DNA of 64,000 bases, from assembly GCA_945878575.1 (NCBI GenBank), contig CAMDUB010000010.1, positions 1 to 64,000 on the forward strand, in the 5' to 3' direction. This document shows, one piece after another, positions 46,210 through 56,319 of this stretch (position 1 is its first letter; each line of letters opens with the position of its first letter). The notes under the pieces are model-generated. The model had not been told where the DNA came from. It did no database searches and saw only the letters and a list, made by a program, of their open reading frames with translations. This stretch comes from Phycisphaera mikurensis NBRC 102666 (GTDB lineage: Bacteria; Planctomycetota; Phycisphaerae; Phycisphaerales; SM1A02). The translations under genes were made by a program, and so were the position numbers.

Positions 46210-47367
46210 TCACTTCGCGCGACTTGCTCGACCCGTGTTGGTTGGCGCTCCGGTTGGCCTTCCATTGGCATCAGCGGGGGTTCCAGGCTTCCACGAGCGC
46301 ACTTCATAATCAGCGCCCAGGGTATGGAGTTCGTCGCACCATCCGTTCGCCCAATGAATCCGCAGGAATCCATCAGCAATCCACCAGCAACCCACTTTCA
46401 CTTCATCGATGGATTTCCACGCGACATGGCTCGATTGAATGGCAATGGCAAACTTCTCGCCAGTGGTCGATTGCGCTACCGGCAGCTCGTACACCCCGAT
46501 CCACGAGGCGTAACTCGCTGGGGTGCGAACCGCCTGTCCAAAGTTGCTGGGTGCCGCATCTCGCGCAACGCCAGGTCCCCAAGAGCGCTTCGCCAGTTCA
46601 CCGGTGGGCTTGCGCAAGATCACATCACGCCATCCATCGACGTAATCAATGACGATGCACCCATCAGCCATCACCCAGTGCCCGGATTCGCCGCGCGCTC
46701 CGTGCGGACCCTTCGACCAGTTGCTCACTGCGCCTCCGTCGGCCGCCAAGACAACATCGAACGTCACATTCTCATCATCAACGAGCGTCCACGAACCGGC
46801 AGCGTCCGCTGCGGCGATTGGCGCGCCGAGCACATCACTGCTGCCGGTTGGCGCAACGCCTTTTTCCTTCAGCTCAAAGTCCGCCGTGAGGATGCCCATG
46901 AACCGTCCATCCTTGGTCACTGGCACCGAGAAAGTCATCATTTCTACATCGCCGCCGCCAGCATCAAAGTACGGCTCGGACCACATCGCTTTGCCAGATT
47001 TCCGCGGCAGGGCGAACCACGCCAGCATTGGATAGTCGTAGCCATCAACAGCAAGTGTCCGATGCGCAATGGTCCCCTTGCGGCGGTACGCGTACGGAGC
47101 CAATTGTTTCCCGGCATAGGCAGGGTCAAGTGCAAACGTGGTCCCGTACGCGTCAGGGTGCTTGGCTAGGAAGCTATCAAGTACTGGATAGATGGACTCT
47201 TCAGTGAGTTGCACCGTTGCCAACGCCGATAGCTCCGCTTTGATGGAAGTCTCCAGCGCGGTTCGTTCTGTTTCAGTAGGTACCACCCACTCCGGAGTCT
47301 TGCAGCCAGCAAGCGCAAGGATCGGCAACAACGCAAACACGACGAGAGTGCATGTGGAGCGGTTCAT
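46210..47367 (-). CDS. Lipoprotein with Cache-like sensor domain
   Basis: Lipobox ILALAGC; WSEPYFDAGGGDVEMMTFSVPVTKDGRFMGILTADFELKE resembles dCache domains. Confidence 0.6.
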   Translation of the reverse strand: MNRSTCTLVVFALLPILALAGCKTPEWVVPTETERTALETSIKAELSALATVQLTEESIYPVLDSFLAKHPDAYGTTFALDPAYAGKQLAPYAYRRKGTIAHRTLAVDGYDYPMLAWFALPRKSGKAMWSEPYFDAGGGDVEMMTFSVPVTKDGRFMGILTADFELKEKGVAPTGSSDVLGAPIAAADAAGSWTLVDDENVTFDVVLAADGGAVSNWSKGPHGARGESGHWVMADGCIVIDYVDGWRDVILRKPTGELAKRSWGPGVARDAAPSNFGQAVRTPASYASWIGVYELPVAQSTTGEKFAIAIQSSHVAWKSIDEVKVGCWWIADGFLRIHWANGWCDELHTLGADYEVRSWKPGTPADANGRPTGAPTNTGRASRAK

Positions 47368-47408
47368 ATACGCCCAACTGTATCCGGCGCCAAGTTGTCA
47401 TGCGACTG

Positions 47409-49055
47409 TCACGAAGCAGTGGTCATGCTGAGCGCCACTGCCTCAGCCACTTTGATGCCATCGATACCCGCGGAAAGAATCCCCCCCGCGTAGCCCGCGC
47501 CTTCACCCGCTGGAAATAATCCCAGTGTGTTGAGGCTTTGGAAGTCATCAGCATCGCGCGTGATCCGAATGGGCGATGAGGTGCGCGACTCCACGGCGGT
47601 GAGTACGGCGTCGTGCAGGTCAAAGCCCTTGATTTGCTTGGCAAATGCAGGAATCGCCTCGCGAATCGCAGTAATTGCGTAGTCGGGCAGTGCCGTGGCA
47701 AGGTCGCAGAGATGTACCCCGGGCGTGTATGAAGGAGTCACCGTGCCCAGCACAGTGGATGGGCGCTTTGCCAAGAAGTCACCGACGAGTTGACCAGGCG
47801 CTTCATAGTTGCGGCCGCCAAGTTCATACGCTCGTGATTCCCAGAAGCGCTGGAATGCAAGGCCGGCAAGCGGATCGCCCGGGTAGTCCTCTTCCGGAGT
47901 GATACCCACCACGATGCCCGCGTTTGCATTGCGCTCGCTGCGCGAATACTGACTCATACCGTTGGTGACCACGCGGCCTTCTTCTGATGTTGCCGCCACC
48001 ACCGTACCGCCTGGGCACATGCAGAATGTGTAGACGGACCGACCGTTACGCGCGTGATGCACCATCTTGTAATCAGCAGCGCCCAAGAGCGGGTTGTCGG
48101 CGTTGCTCCCATACCTGCACTTATTGATGAGTGACTGCGGATGTTCAATGCGGAATCCGATGGAGAACGGCTTGGCCTCAATGTGCACGTGGTGGCGATG
48201 CAGCATCGCAAATGTATCGCGCGCGCTGTGTCCAATAGACAACACCAGATGATTGGTTGCGATGCGCTCGCCATTGGCGAGCACCACGCCGCATACGCGC
48301 TGTGATCGAGCACCACCATTCGCGGCTGCAATGTGTTCGAATTCAATGTCGTCGACGCGGCTTTCGAAACGAATTTCACCGCCCAGTTCAATGATCTTGG
48401 CGCGCATCCGCTCCACCATTGCCACAAGCCGAAATGTGCCGATGTGCGGTCTGCTGACAAAGAGGATTTCCTCGGGCGCGCCCGACGTAACAAACTCCCG
48501 CAGCACCTTGCGTCCGTAGTGCTTTGGATCTTTCACTTGGCTATACAGCTTGCCATCGGAGAATGTGCCGGCGCCGCCTTCACCAAACTGCGTGTTTGAT
48601 TCCGTATCCAAGATGCCTTGCCGCCACATCTTGAACGTGTCCTTGGTACGTTCGCGCACGGCCTTACCGCGTTCCAAGATCAACGGGCGAAAGCCGGACT
48701 GCGCCAGAATCAGTCCCGCGAACAGTCCTGTTGGCCCCATGCCAATCACGATTGGTCGAGGCGACTTTGCAGAAGTTGCGGTGGCGCGCGCAACAAACTT
48801 GTAATCCGTATCAGGCGTGATACCCAGCTTTGCGTTGCGCTTGGCACGCGCCAGTACGGCGTCTGGGTCACGCACTTCAACATCCACCGTATAGACAAAC
48901 AGAATGGCGTACGGCTTGCGCGCGTCAATGCCCCGTTTGTAAATTTCAAATCGCAGCAGATCTGCTGACGGGATACCAAGGCGCGCCAGAATCGCCGGAC
49001 GGAGTGCGTCGGCAGGGTGCTCAAGCGGAAGGGCCAGTTCGTTCAGTCGCAGCAT
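47409..49055 (-). CDS. NAD(P)/FAD-dependent dehydrogenase (COG2509-like)
   Basis: IVIGMGPTGLFAGLILAQSG, LILERGKAVRERTKD, QFGEGGAGTFSDGKLYSQVKDP, C-terminal LFPAGEGAGYAGGILSAGIDGIKVAEAV. Confidence 0.88.
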   Translation of the reverse strand: MLRLNELALPLEHPADALRPAILARLGIPSADLLRFEIYKRGIDARKPYAILFVYTVDVEVRDPDAVLARAKRNAKLGITPDTDYKFVARATATSAKSPRPIVIGMGPTGLFAGLILAQSGFRPLILERGKAVRERTKDTFKMWRQGILDTESNTQFGEGGAGTFSDGKLYSQVKDPKHYGRKVLREFVTSGAPEEILFVSRPHIGTFRLVAMVERMRAKIIELGGEIRFESRVDDIEFEHIAAANGGARSQRVCGVVLANGERIATNHLVLSIGHSARDTFAMLHRHHVHIEAKPFSIGFRIEHPQSLINKCRYGSNADNPLLGAADYKMVHHARNGRSVYTFCMCPGGTVVAATSEEGRVVTNGMSQYSRSERNANAGIVVGITPEEDYPGDPLAGLAFQRFWESRAYELGGRNYEAPGQLVGDFLAKRPSTVLGTVTPSYTPGVHLCDLATALPDYAITAIREAIPAFAKQIKGFDLHDAVLTAVESRTSSPIRITRDADDFQSLNTLGLFPAGEGAGYAGGILSAGIDGIKVAEAVALSMTTAS

Positions 49056-49080
49056 CGATTCGTCAGCGGGTTCGCCACGC

Positions 49081-50340
49081 TCACTCTATCGTCGCAGGAC
49101 CTGCCGGGAGATGCAGCGAAATGACGAATTGGAATCCAAAGACCGGATACGCCATCCGCACCCGATACAGTTGCAGTGCGTCCAGATCTTGCCGCATCTC
49201 CCCGGCGACGCGCGTCAGCATGCGGCGATAGTTCGGTATTTCAGGCATTTCGAACGACTCTTCGCCCGGCTTGTAAATCTCCACCGTCTCAGGAACCGAG
49301 GCTCGATCGATGTCGCGCCATGCATCATTTGGGTTCGCCGCGCCGCGCATGCTTGGGGCATAGACACTCAGCAGGGGCGATTCTTCGGTGAAAGTACCTG
49401 CTGGCGCCAGCAGATCAAAGACCAGCAATTTCACCGGCGCAGTGGGCTGTGCGAACGGTCCCACCAGCGGCCGCTCCGGTCGCGCAAATCGCGATCGCCA
49501 TTCCGGCACACGCACCATGGCCAACATGTCCGTGAGTGCATGCTTGCCGAGCCCGGACTGCCGCAGGCGATACATCATTTTTCCACCGACGTTGTCTACA
49601 TCAAGAACCGCGGGCTTGTTGGTATAGAGATCCTCAAGCGACAGCGTGCTTGAAGGGACATCCACTGCGTCGGTGTGCGCATTCGCCACCGCGCCGATGG
49701 CGTCAAATGCAAAGTTCACCGGAATATCGTTTCGCAGGCGTCGCAGTGCAATGAATCCTTGCAGTACGGTGGCCGACAGCATGTCGGGGTTGTCATGACT
49801 ACGCGTCACGAACGTGGTGGAGAGCCACGTGGCGGCCTCCACGCCGCGCAGCTCACGCATCCCTTTGAAGACGCGGTAGCGGCTATCAAGTTCGAGGCGC
49901 CGCTGCATGTCCGGCTGATTGGCACAAATCGCCGCGTTGAGCGCAGCGCGCGTGCCGAATGAATCGCGGATGATCCGGCTGAACTGTTCGATCGCATCTA
50001 TCGCCGCATCCGCCGTCGTTTGCGGCGCACCCTTGGTCACCGCTGCCTCAACGATGCCGCGCAGGGTCTCAGGCCCTGGCACGCGCTGCAGCATGTCCAA
50101 CGGATTGGGGAGCGCAATGGCACCCAGGGTCCTGCTGATCAGTACTCGGCTGACGCCCAGGTGCGTGGCCAGCGCCGACGGCCTCCGCGGCGCATCCGGT
50201 ATCTCAGCGAACATCCGCCGAAGGGAGGAGGCTAACTCAGCGGCGATGCCTACTTCTGGACGGTCCGAAGCAACGCCAGTGAGCGTGGCCTCAGGGCTTG
50301 CTTTTTTGGCATTTGGGTTGATTTTTGCTGCGGATTTCAA
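49081..50340 (-). CDS. HTH-containing protein of unknown function
   Basis: N-terminal RRPSALATHLGVSRVLISRTLGAIALPNPLDMLQRVPGP; large uncharacterised C-terminal domain. Confidence 0.65.
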   Translation of the reverse strand: MKSAAKINPNAKKASPEATLTGVASDRPEVGIAAELASSLRRMFAEIPDAPRRPSALATHLGVSRVLISRTLGAIALPNPLDMLQRVPGPETLRGIVEAAVTKGAPQTTADAAIDAIEQFSRIIRDSFGTRAALNAAICANQPDMQRRLELDSRYRVFKGMRELRGVEAATWLSTTFVTRSHDNPDMLSATVLQGFIALRRLRNDIPVNFAFDAIGAVANAHTDAVDVPSSTLSLEDLYTNKPAVLDVDNVGGKMMYRLRQSGLGKHALTDMLAMVRVPEWRSRFARPERPLVGPFAQPTAPVKLLVFDLLAPAGTFTEESPLLSVYAPSMRGAANPNDAWRDIDRASVPETVEIYKPGEESFEMPEIPNYRRMLTRVAGEMRQDLDALQLYRVRMAYPVFGFQFVISLHLPAGPATIE

Positions 50341-50477
50341 GAATCTCTTACCTCGGTTTCATGGCCGTCATCTGTGCAGTCTGCAATTGGATTGACCGGC
50401 TTGCAAGTGAAAATATTTACAACAATGGAACTTCGGTGCTTGCTCATGCCTGCTCACGGAGGCATGATTGGTCCACC

Positions 50478-52103
50478 ATGCGCTCTAGCCCCACATCTAT
50501 CGTTTTCGCGATGGCCTTCTTGGCCCTCACGCCACTCGCGTCCGCTCAATACTCCTCGGATCCCGCCACCCCGGACGCTCTTGTTACCACCGCTAATGAT
50601 GACGTGCAGACCAAGATGGCAACCGCGCCGAACGGCGACCAGTACATCTCGTACTTCTCAGGCGTTGGCTACGACGTTTACGTGATGCGCGTTGATTCGA
50701 CTGGTCAAATCGTCTGGACAACACAGGCTGAGGATCGTCCAGCTGCCCTCACTTCCACCACTGACTACGGCATGTCGAGCGATTCGTCCGGCAATGTCTA
50801 CGTTTGCTACAACTCGCTTGATCCCGTGTCGGGCTTGGCGCAGTTTCGGATGACCTCAGTCAACGCAAGCGGCGCAATCCGCTGGGCGACTCCGCTCTAC
50901 ACCGCCGCCGACACCAACTATGGCAACCTCGGCAACGGTCGATGCGTGGTCGCTTCCGATGGCTTTGTCTGGGCTGCTCACGGAGTGGGCTTTGATAGCT
51001 CGGTCACCCGCGTCAATCCAACGACCGGTGCGGTGGTCTCCACCATTTACGTCAACGAAGTCGGTGCCAAGCAGATGACTGCCGGCATGCAGCCATCCAC
51101 GGACGGCGCCGTACTGCTCTCAACCGTGCGCTACACCACCAACTTTAGTAACAAGATTCTGCGTGTTCGCAAGTTCAACGCCGACGGCACCTATGCGTGG
51201 GGCAGCGCCGCGGGATTTGCAGCAGCCAGCCAGTTCAATATCCAAACCGGTAACTTCCCCGACTTCATCTCCGACGGCGTGGGCGGTGGTTACCTGGCGT
51301 GGTACACGACCGGCTCGCTCAACTGCCGCATGCAGCATGTTGATGGCAGCACCGGCGCCATGACGTTCGGCGTTGACGGCGTATTGGTGGCTACCTCCAC
51401 CACGGCCAGTTTCGGTGGTACCACCGCCACGGTCAATCGCACCAACCCAGTGATCGTCCTTGGCGCTGACAACCGCGTGTATGCCTACTACAAGGCCGCG
51501 TCGTCTGCGATCGCCGGCATCGTCTGGTACGGCATCGGCGCGCAGTGCTTTGACTCAGCGGGAGTGGCGCAATGGGACGCCGCCAACGGCGTGATGGTTG
51601 AGGACTACTCGCCGGCATCCGCAGGCGTGGTCTACGACCGTAGTCCTGGTGCAGCGATGAAGCTCGGTACCGGCGTGGGCGTTGCCTACGTGAACTATGC
51701 GTCCGCGATGGTCGGCAACGGCATCGCTGCCCGCATGAACACGGACGGCACCGTTGCATGGAAGTCAAGCTTCGCATCGGACGCCACGCAGAAGTATCGC
51801 TTCTCCGCAAGTCCATGCGCCACTGGCAGCATCTTGGCATGGCAGGCGAACGCTGGCGGACCCAGTGACATCTTTGCGGCGCGCATCAATAGTGATGGCA
51901 CCGTTGGCAATCCTGCAGCACCAGCATGCATCGCCGACCTCAATAACGACGGCGTGGTCAACGGCGCTGACTTGGGCATCGAACTTGCAGCGTGGGGCAT
52001 CTGCTCCGGCACCCCGTGCATTGGTGACCTGAACAACGACGGCGTTGTCAACGGCGCCGATCTAGGCATCATGCTCGCCGCTTGGGGCAACTGCCCAGTC
52101 TGA
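50478..52103 (+). CDS. Secreted protein with two C-terminal dockerin-like calcium-binding repeats
   Basis: Signal peptide (FAMAFLALTPLASA); repeated beta-strand domain; DLNNDGVVNGADLGIELAAWG and DLNNDGVVNGADLGIMLAAWG. Confidence 0.85.
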   Translation: MRSSPTSIVFAMAFLALTPLASAQYSSDPATPDALVTTANDDVQTKMATAPNGDQYISYFSGVGYDVYVMRVDSTGQIVWTTQAEDRPAALTSTTDYGMSSDSSGNVYVCYNSLDPVSGLAQFRMTSVNASGAIRWATPLYTAADTNYGNLGNGRCVVASDGFVWAAHGVGFDSSVTRVNPTTGAVVSTIYVNEVGAKQMTAGMQPSTDGAVLLSTVRYTTNFSNKILRVRKFNADGTYAWGSAAGFAAASQFNIQTGNFPDFISDGVGGGYLAWYTTGSLNCRMQHVDGSTGAMTFGVDGVLVATSTTASFGGTTATVNRTNPVIVLGADNRVYAYYKAASSAIAGIVWYGIGAQCFDSAGVAQWDAANGVMVEDYSPASAGVVYDRSPGAAMKLGTGVGVAYVNYASAMVGNGIAARMNTDGTVAWKSSFASDATQKYRFSASPCATGSILAWQANAGGPSDIFAARINSDGTVGNPAAPACIADLNNDGVVNGADLGIELAAWGICSGTPCIGDLNNDGVVNGADLGIMLAAWGNCPV

Positions 52104-52143
52104 TGTCAGCGGAGCAGTTGGCTCCAATGACCGTTGCATGAAC

Positions 52144-52176
52144 TTTCACAGCGCCCTGGCTACTGGCTAGGGCGCT
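52144..52176 (+). terminator. Intrinsic terminator-like hairpin after the dockerin protein gene
   Basis: CAGCGCCCT-ggctactggct-AGGGCGCTG followed by TTGT. Confidence 0.5.
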
Positions 52177-52217
52177 GTTGTATGCAGCCCTCACTGATTG
52201 TCGTAGCATCACCCGCT

Positions 52218-52769
52218 ATGAAATTACCTATCCGCTCGATCACTCTGTTCGCTTGTTCAATCCTCGCTGCAACCCTGTTCACCGGTTGCGCCGCTCGCAT
52301 GGTCCACAAGCTCGCCACCTCTGGCGACAAGACTGACGAGAAGACCACCCCTGAGCAAGCTTTGCGCGCTGCCAACAGCGAGCTGTATTTGGCCATCAAT
52401 ATGGTGCTCGCTGGTAATGCCGACATGATTGACAATGTCTGGTCGCAGAAGCCGGATGTCAGTGACTTTGGACCCTCGGCAGAACGGATCGTTGGATGGA
52501 AGGCTGTTGAGGCGCAGTTCAAGAAGGAAGCAGCCATGAAGATGGGCGGCACGCTCGTCTGCGAGGATCTGACCGTTACGGTCGGTGCGGACATGGGCTT
52601 CACTACCTGCATGGAAGTGGGAAGCAATCAGGTCATCGACGGCAAGCCCGTCAATCTACGATTCCGAGCCACGAATGTCTTCCGGCTCGAGAAGGGTGAG
52701 TGGAAGTTGGTGCACCACCACACGGATCCAGCGCCCGCTTTGCAGGCCAAGCCAGCAATGAAGAACTGA
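52218..52769 (+). CDS. SnoaL/NTF2-like lipoprotein
   Basis: Lipobox ATLFTGC; MVLAGNADMIDNVWSQKPDVSDFGPSAERIVGWKAVEAQF...VFRLEKGEWKLVHHHTDP. Confidence 0.8.
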   Translation: MKLPIRSITLFACSILAATLFTGCAARMVHKLATSGDKTDEKTTPEQALRAANSELYLAINMVLAGNADMIDNVWSQKPDVSDFGPSAERIVGWKAVEAQFKKEAAMKMGGTLVCEDLTVTVGADMGFTTCMEVGSNQVIDGKPVNLRFRATNVFRLEKGEWKLVHHHTDPAPALQAKPAMKN

Positions 52770-52795
52770 GAGCCAGCTCAGTGACAAATGAAATA

Positions 52796-52839
52796 ACGCG
52801 GGGATCGGCACGCCGCCGATCCCCGCGTTGTCTTTTTTC
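52796..52839. terminator. Intrinsic terminator between converging genes
   Basis: GCGGGGATCGG-cacg-CCGATCCCCGC followed by TTGTCTTTTTT. Confidence 0.75.
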
Positions 52840-52865
52840 AGATGTCGCGCGTGGTGCGCGCGAAC

Positions 52866-53300
52866 TTAGTCCTGCACTTCGATCGAAACGATCTTGTCAC
52901 CGGCCTTGATCTTGTCCACTACTTCAACTCCCTTGGTCACCTTGCCGAAGCAGGTGTGCGCACGGTCAAGGTGCGCGGTGCCTTCACGGCTGTGACACAC
53001 GAAGAACTGCGATCCGCCGGTGTCCTTGCCCGCGTGAGCCATGGAAAGCACGCCGCGATCGTGGCGCTGGTTGCCACCGGAGGTTTCGCACTTGATGGTC
53101 CAACCAGGACCGCCGGTGCCGGTGCCCTTGGGGCAGCCGCCTTGAATGACGAAGTTGGGGAGCACACGGTGGAAGGTGAGCCCGTCATAGAAGCCGCTCT
53201 TGGCGAGCTTGCAGAAGTTTGCGACGGTGAGTGGGGCGTCGGTGTCGAAGAATTCGACGGTCATATCGCCCTTGGCGGTCTTAATGGTTGCTGTTGACAT
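52866..53300 (-). CDS. Cyclophilin-type peptidyl-prolyl cis-trans isomerase
   Basis: [79 protein letters not shown]. Confidence 0.95.
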   Translation of the reverse strand: MSTATIKTAKGDMTVEFFDTDAPLTVANFCKLAKSGFYDGLTFHRVLPNFVIQGGCPKGTGTGGPGWTIKCETSGGNQRHDRGVLSMAHAGKDTGGSQFFVCHSREGTAHLDRAHTCFGKVTKGVEVVDKIKAGDKIVSIEVQD

Positions 53301-53351
53301 GGGGCGGGATGATAGTCGAGGCAAGTGCAGCGGATGCACAGCACGCGGCAA

Positions 53352-54602
53352 CTACTTCACCGCCAGACCCAATTGACTGGCAAGGCGGACGCAAGCGGAT
53401 TTCGTCTGCTCGCTGCCGCGCCGGTTCGGCACGCCGGGTTCGATCCAGACTCGGTCAACGCGCAGGACGCCCGCAGCGCGATCGCTGGCCAGGTCCACGC
53501 GGGCGATGAGTGCATCACCCACCAGTACCGGCATGGTGTAGTAGCCATGCACGCGCTTCGCCTTCGGTACAAACGCTTCAAAGCGATAGTCAAAGTTGAA
53601 CAACGCTTTCAGCCGGGCTCGGTCTCGTACCAACGGATCGAACGGCGTGAGAAGTCGCGGCGTCGTATCTAAGTCGACGCGTGCCGCGGCGGTCTGCCAA
53701 TGGCGCCGCGCGAACCCCGGAACGTCGCGACGGGTTTCGCGTTCAAGTAGTACCGGCACCACCGTGCCCGCCTCGGCCTGCTCTTTGCACCACGCATTTG
53801 CTTCAGCAACGGTCACGGCATTCATGAACTGGGAAACTTCGCGTGCGGTGGCTGCACCGAGCCGTATCAGTGCTTCGTTGCACGCCCACGCCACCATGTC
53901 GGCGCGCGTGGATATAAGTGATGGCGTTCCGTAGACGCGCTCACTCAGGTCATACACTTTTTCAAAACCCTTCCGTGAGTGGATCGCCAATTCACCGGCG
54001 CGCCACAATAATTCCAGCGCAGATTTGTGTGGTGACCAGTCCCACCATCCTTCGCCCGCGCGTGGGGGGCGCGGAAAGTCGCGCGTTGCCAGCGCGCCGC
54101 GTTCGGTGATGGCTTTCTTCACGGCAGCAAGTGTGGCGCGCCAATTTTTGCCAAGTCGTTCGCGCATCCATTCATCGCGAAGCATGCGTTCCTTGCTGCC
54201 TGCAAATCGATGTGCCCACCATGGCAGCCATTCGTGGCGAATGATGCTGGCATCGTGCGTCCAATGCTCAAAGGCGGTGCGCGAAACCTCAGTGTGATGC
54301 GCGAGCAATGCCGGGACATAGCCATCTAGCCTGGCGTGCATAATCAGGTGATGAGCCCGTTCCACTGAACTAATGCTGTCCACCTGCACAAATCCCAGTT
54401 GCCGAATGACTCGCAGCACTGACGCGCGAGTTGCTTTGGCGGGCGCTTGGTCCAGGCCGCAGCCGGCAATCAGCAGGCGGCGCGCAGCTTGCTGATCCAC
54501 CACCGGAGTGGTGCTCGCTCGCCGCGCAGCCTTCCGGGCACGATCGTTCGGATCACTTGCCAAGTCCGATGTCCTTGGGCGGATACTTTCTGAACGTAGC
54601 AC
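53352..54602 (-). CDS. Winged-helix DNA-binding/YcaQ-like crosslink-repair family protein
   Basis: LGFVQVDSISSVERAHHLIMHARLDGYVPALL, EHWTHDASIIRHEWLPWW, FDPLVRDRARLKALFNFDYRFEAFVPKAKRVHGYYTMPVLVGDALIARVDL. Confidence 0.88.
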   Translation of the reverse strand: MLRSESIRPRTSDLASDPNDRARKAARRASTTPVVDQQAARRLLIAGCGLDQAPAKATRASVLRVIRQLGFVQVDSISSVERAHHLIMHARLDGYVPALLAHHTEVSRTAFEHWTHDASIIRHEWLPWWAHRFAGSKERMLRDEWMRERLGKNWRATLAAVKKAITERGALATRDFPRPPRAGEGWWDWSPHKSALELLWRAGELAIHSRKGFEKVYDLSERVYGTPSLISTRADMVAWACNEALIRLGAATAREVSQFMNAVTVAEANAWCKEQAEAGTVVPVLLERETRRDVPGFARRHWQTAAARVDLDTTPRLLTPFDPLVRDRARLKALFNFDYRFEAFVPKAKRVHGYYTMPVLVGDALIARVDLASDRAAGVLRVDRVWIEPGVPNRRGSEQTKSACVRLASQLGLAVK

Positions 54603-56208
54603 CGTGCGCCTTCATTTCGGCGCCCATTGATGCCAGCCAAGCGTTCATTCGATGCCCCACAGCGCACTCCTCTTTGGGGTCGATGTACAGATTGAAGAGC
54701 CATGGCGAGATTCCAACCTGGCGTTCGGTAGACATGTCAATGGCAAGCCATTGCGATTCCGCTTCAGTGACGCGCAAATGCATTTTGTACTCGTACATGC
54801 GCATGGCCATGAGTGTCCCCTCGCTCCACATGTACACCTTTTCTCGGTGCGAAAGGCCAGCGTCGGCAAGTAGAAATGAAGTCTGATCAATGCCGTCGAT
54901 GTACCGATCGGTTGGGATGCGGTCGGTTGCACCAGCAAGTGCAAGCGATGTATTGAACAAGTCCATCAAGTCGAACAGGTCATCACTCTGGCGACCGGGC
55001 GTGATCATGCCCTTCCATGATGCAATGCCAGGCACACGCACGCCGCCTTCCCACGTGGTTGCTTTGCCGCCACGGAATGGGGTGTAGCCAGTATCTGGCC
55101 AGGAGTCGAGTTGCGGACCATTATCAGATGTCAGGAAGATAAAGGTGTTCTCCAGGACTCCCGCCTTATCAAGTGCCGCCACAATCTCGCCGACGTACGC
55201 GTCCACTTCAACCACCGCATCCTTGTAGGCGTACTTACTTGCGCTCTTACCCTCAAAGGCCTTGGACGGAAAGTTATCTGCGTGCACCTTCGCGAATGCA
55301 TGTTCAAGAAAGAACGGCTGGCCGCTCTTGGCAAGTTCAGCAATCTTGGCAACGGTGAAATCCTTGAGCATGCGATCGCCTTCGGCAACATTCTCAATGC
55401 AATCAATGTGCATCACTTCAGTAGTGGCGCCGCCCTTGAACCCGTGCATCAGTCCTTCGCTTGCGCCGGTCTTGTGCAGCATTGCCAAGCGCTCGGGGTT
55501 CAGCACCAGATCTGGATAACGTCGCTTATCTACGCCCTGTGAAAGTTCTTTCTGCGCTGGATAGAAGCCGTAGAACTCATCGAATCCAACATCCTGCGGA
55601 CGCATGCCTTCCGTTTCACCAACATGCCACTTGCCGGAGAGCACTGTCTTGTAGCCAACAGTTCCAAGAATCGCGGGCAAGGACAATTCGTCTGCCCACG
55701 GATTTTTGGTGAGCTTGTCGCCAGCAAGAATCGGGCGCGTGAGTCCGGTACGAACCGGAAGTCGTCCGGTCAGGATGGCGGAGCGTGTCGGCGTGCACGT
55801 TGGCTGTGAATAGCACGCGGTGAGTTTCAGACCGCTCTGCGCGAGCGCATCAATGTTGGGCGTGGCTGCGCCAATGGCGGCACCACCGCCGAAACAACCT
55901 GGATCTCCGTAGCCCATGTCATCAACGATCATCCACACGATGTTCGGCTTCTTGCCAGTAGTACTTTGCCATGCAGCCAAGCGTGCGGCTACAGACTTGT
56001 CCTGTTCTGCATGCGGAACGGCGGGCTCCATGTTCGCGGAAGTTCGCACTGCCTTGCTGAGTACCGACGCTGGTCCCGGAAGAGCCGCCGACAGTGCGAC
56101 TGGGGCCGCGCCTGATTGCGGCGCAGAAGCTTGGCCAAGCGCGTGTGATTGAATGAGTGTCGCGCTGATTAGCGAAGCAATGAAACGGAATGTGAGGCAG
56201 TTCATCAT
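54553..56208 (-). CDS. Sulfatase (arylsulfatase family)
   Basis: PNIVWMIVDDMGYGDPGCFGG, CYSQPTCTPTRSAILTGRLPVRTGL (C-x-P-x-R formylglycine motif), LSGKWHVG; signal peptide. Confidence 0.94.
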   Translation of the reverse strand: MMNCLTFRFIASLISATLIQSHALGQASAPQSGAAPVALSAALPGPASVLSKAVRTSANMEPAVPHAEQDKSVAARLAAWQSTTGKKPNIVWMIVDDMGYGDPGCFGGGAAIGAATPNIDALAQSGLKLTACYSQPTCTPTRSAILTGRLPVRTGLTRPILAGDKLTKNPWADELSLPAILGTVGYKTVLSGKWHVGETEGMRPQDVGFDEFYGFYPAQKELSQGVDKRRYPDLVLNPERLAMLHKTGASEGLMHGFKGGATTEVMHIDCIENVAEGDRMLKDFTVAKIAELAKSGQPFFLEHAFAKVHADNFPSKAFEGKSASKYAYKDAVVEVDAYVGEIVAALDKAGVLENTFIFLTSDNGPQLDSWPDTGYTPFRGGKATTWEGGVRVPGIASWKGMITPGRQSDDLFDLMDLFNTSLALAGATDRIPTDRYIDGIDQTSFLLADAGLSHREKVYMWSEGTLMAMRMYEYKMHLRVTEAESQWLAIDMSTERQVGISPWLFNLYIDPKEECAVGHRMNAWLASMGAEMKAHGATFRKYPPKDIGLGK

Positions 56209-56319
56209 CTGGAAATCCTTGTCGCGCAGGCGCATGAGGTAGTTGTTGTTATGAAACGGCAAACGCGTGATTCACTGACTCCGCGAGCGCGTGTCCAGCA
56301 GACGCTAGCAGATTGCCGC

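Noticed and set aside
45952-47169. 405-aa + strand ORF
   Set aside because: Antisense to the sulfotransferase and Cache lipoprotein; no protein-like features.
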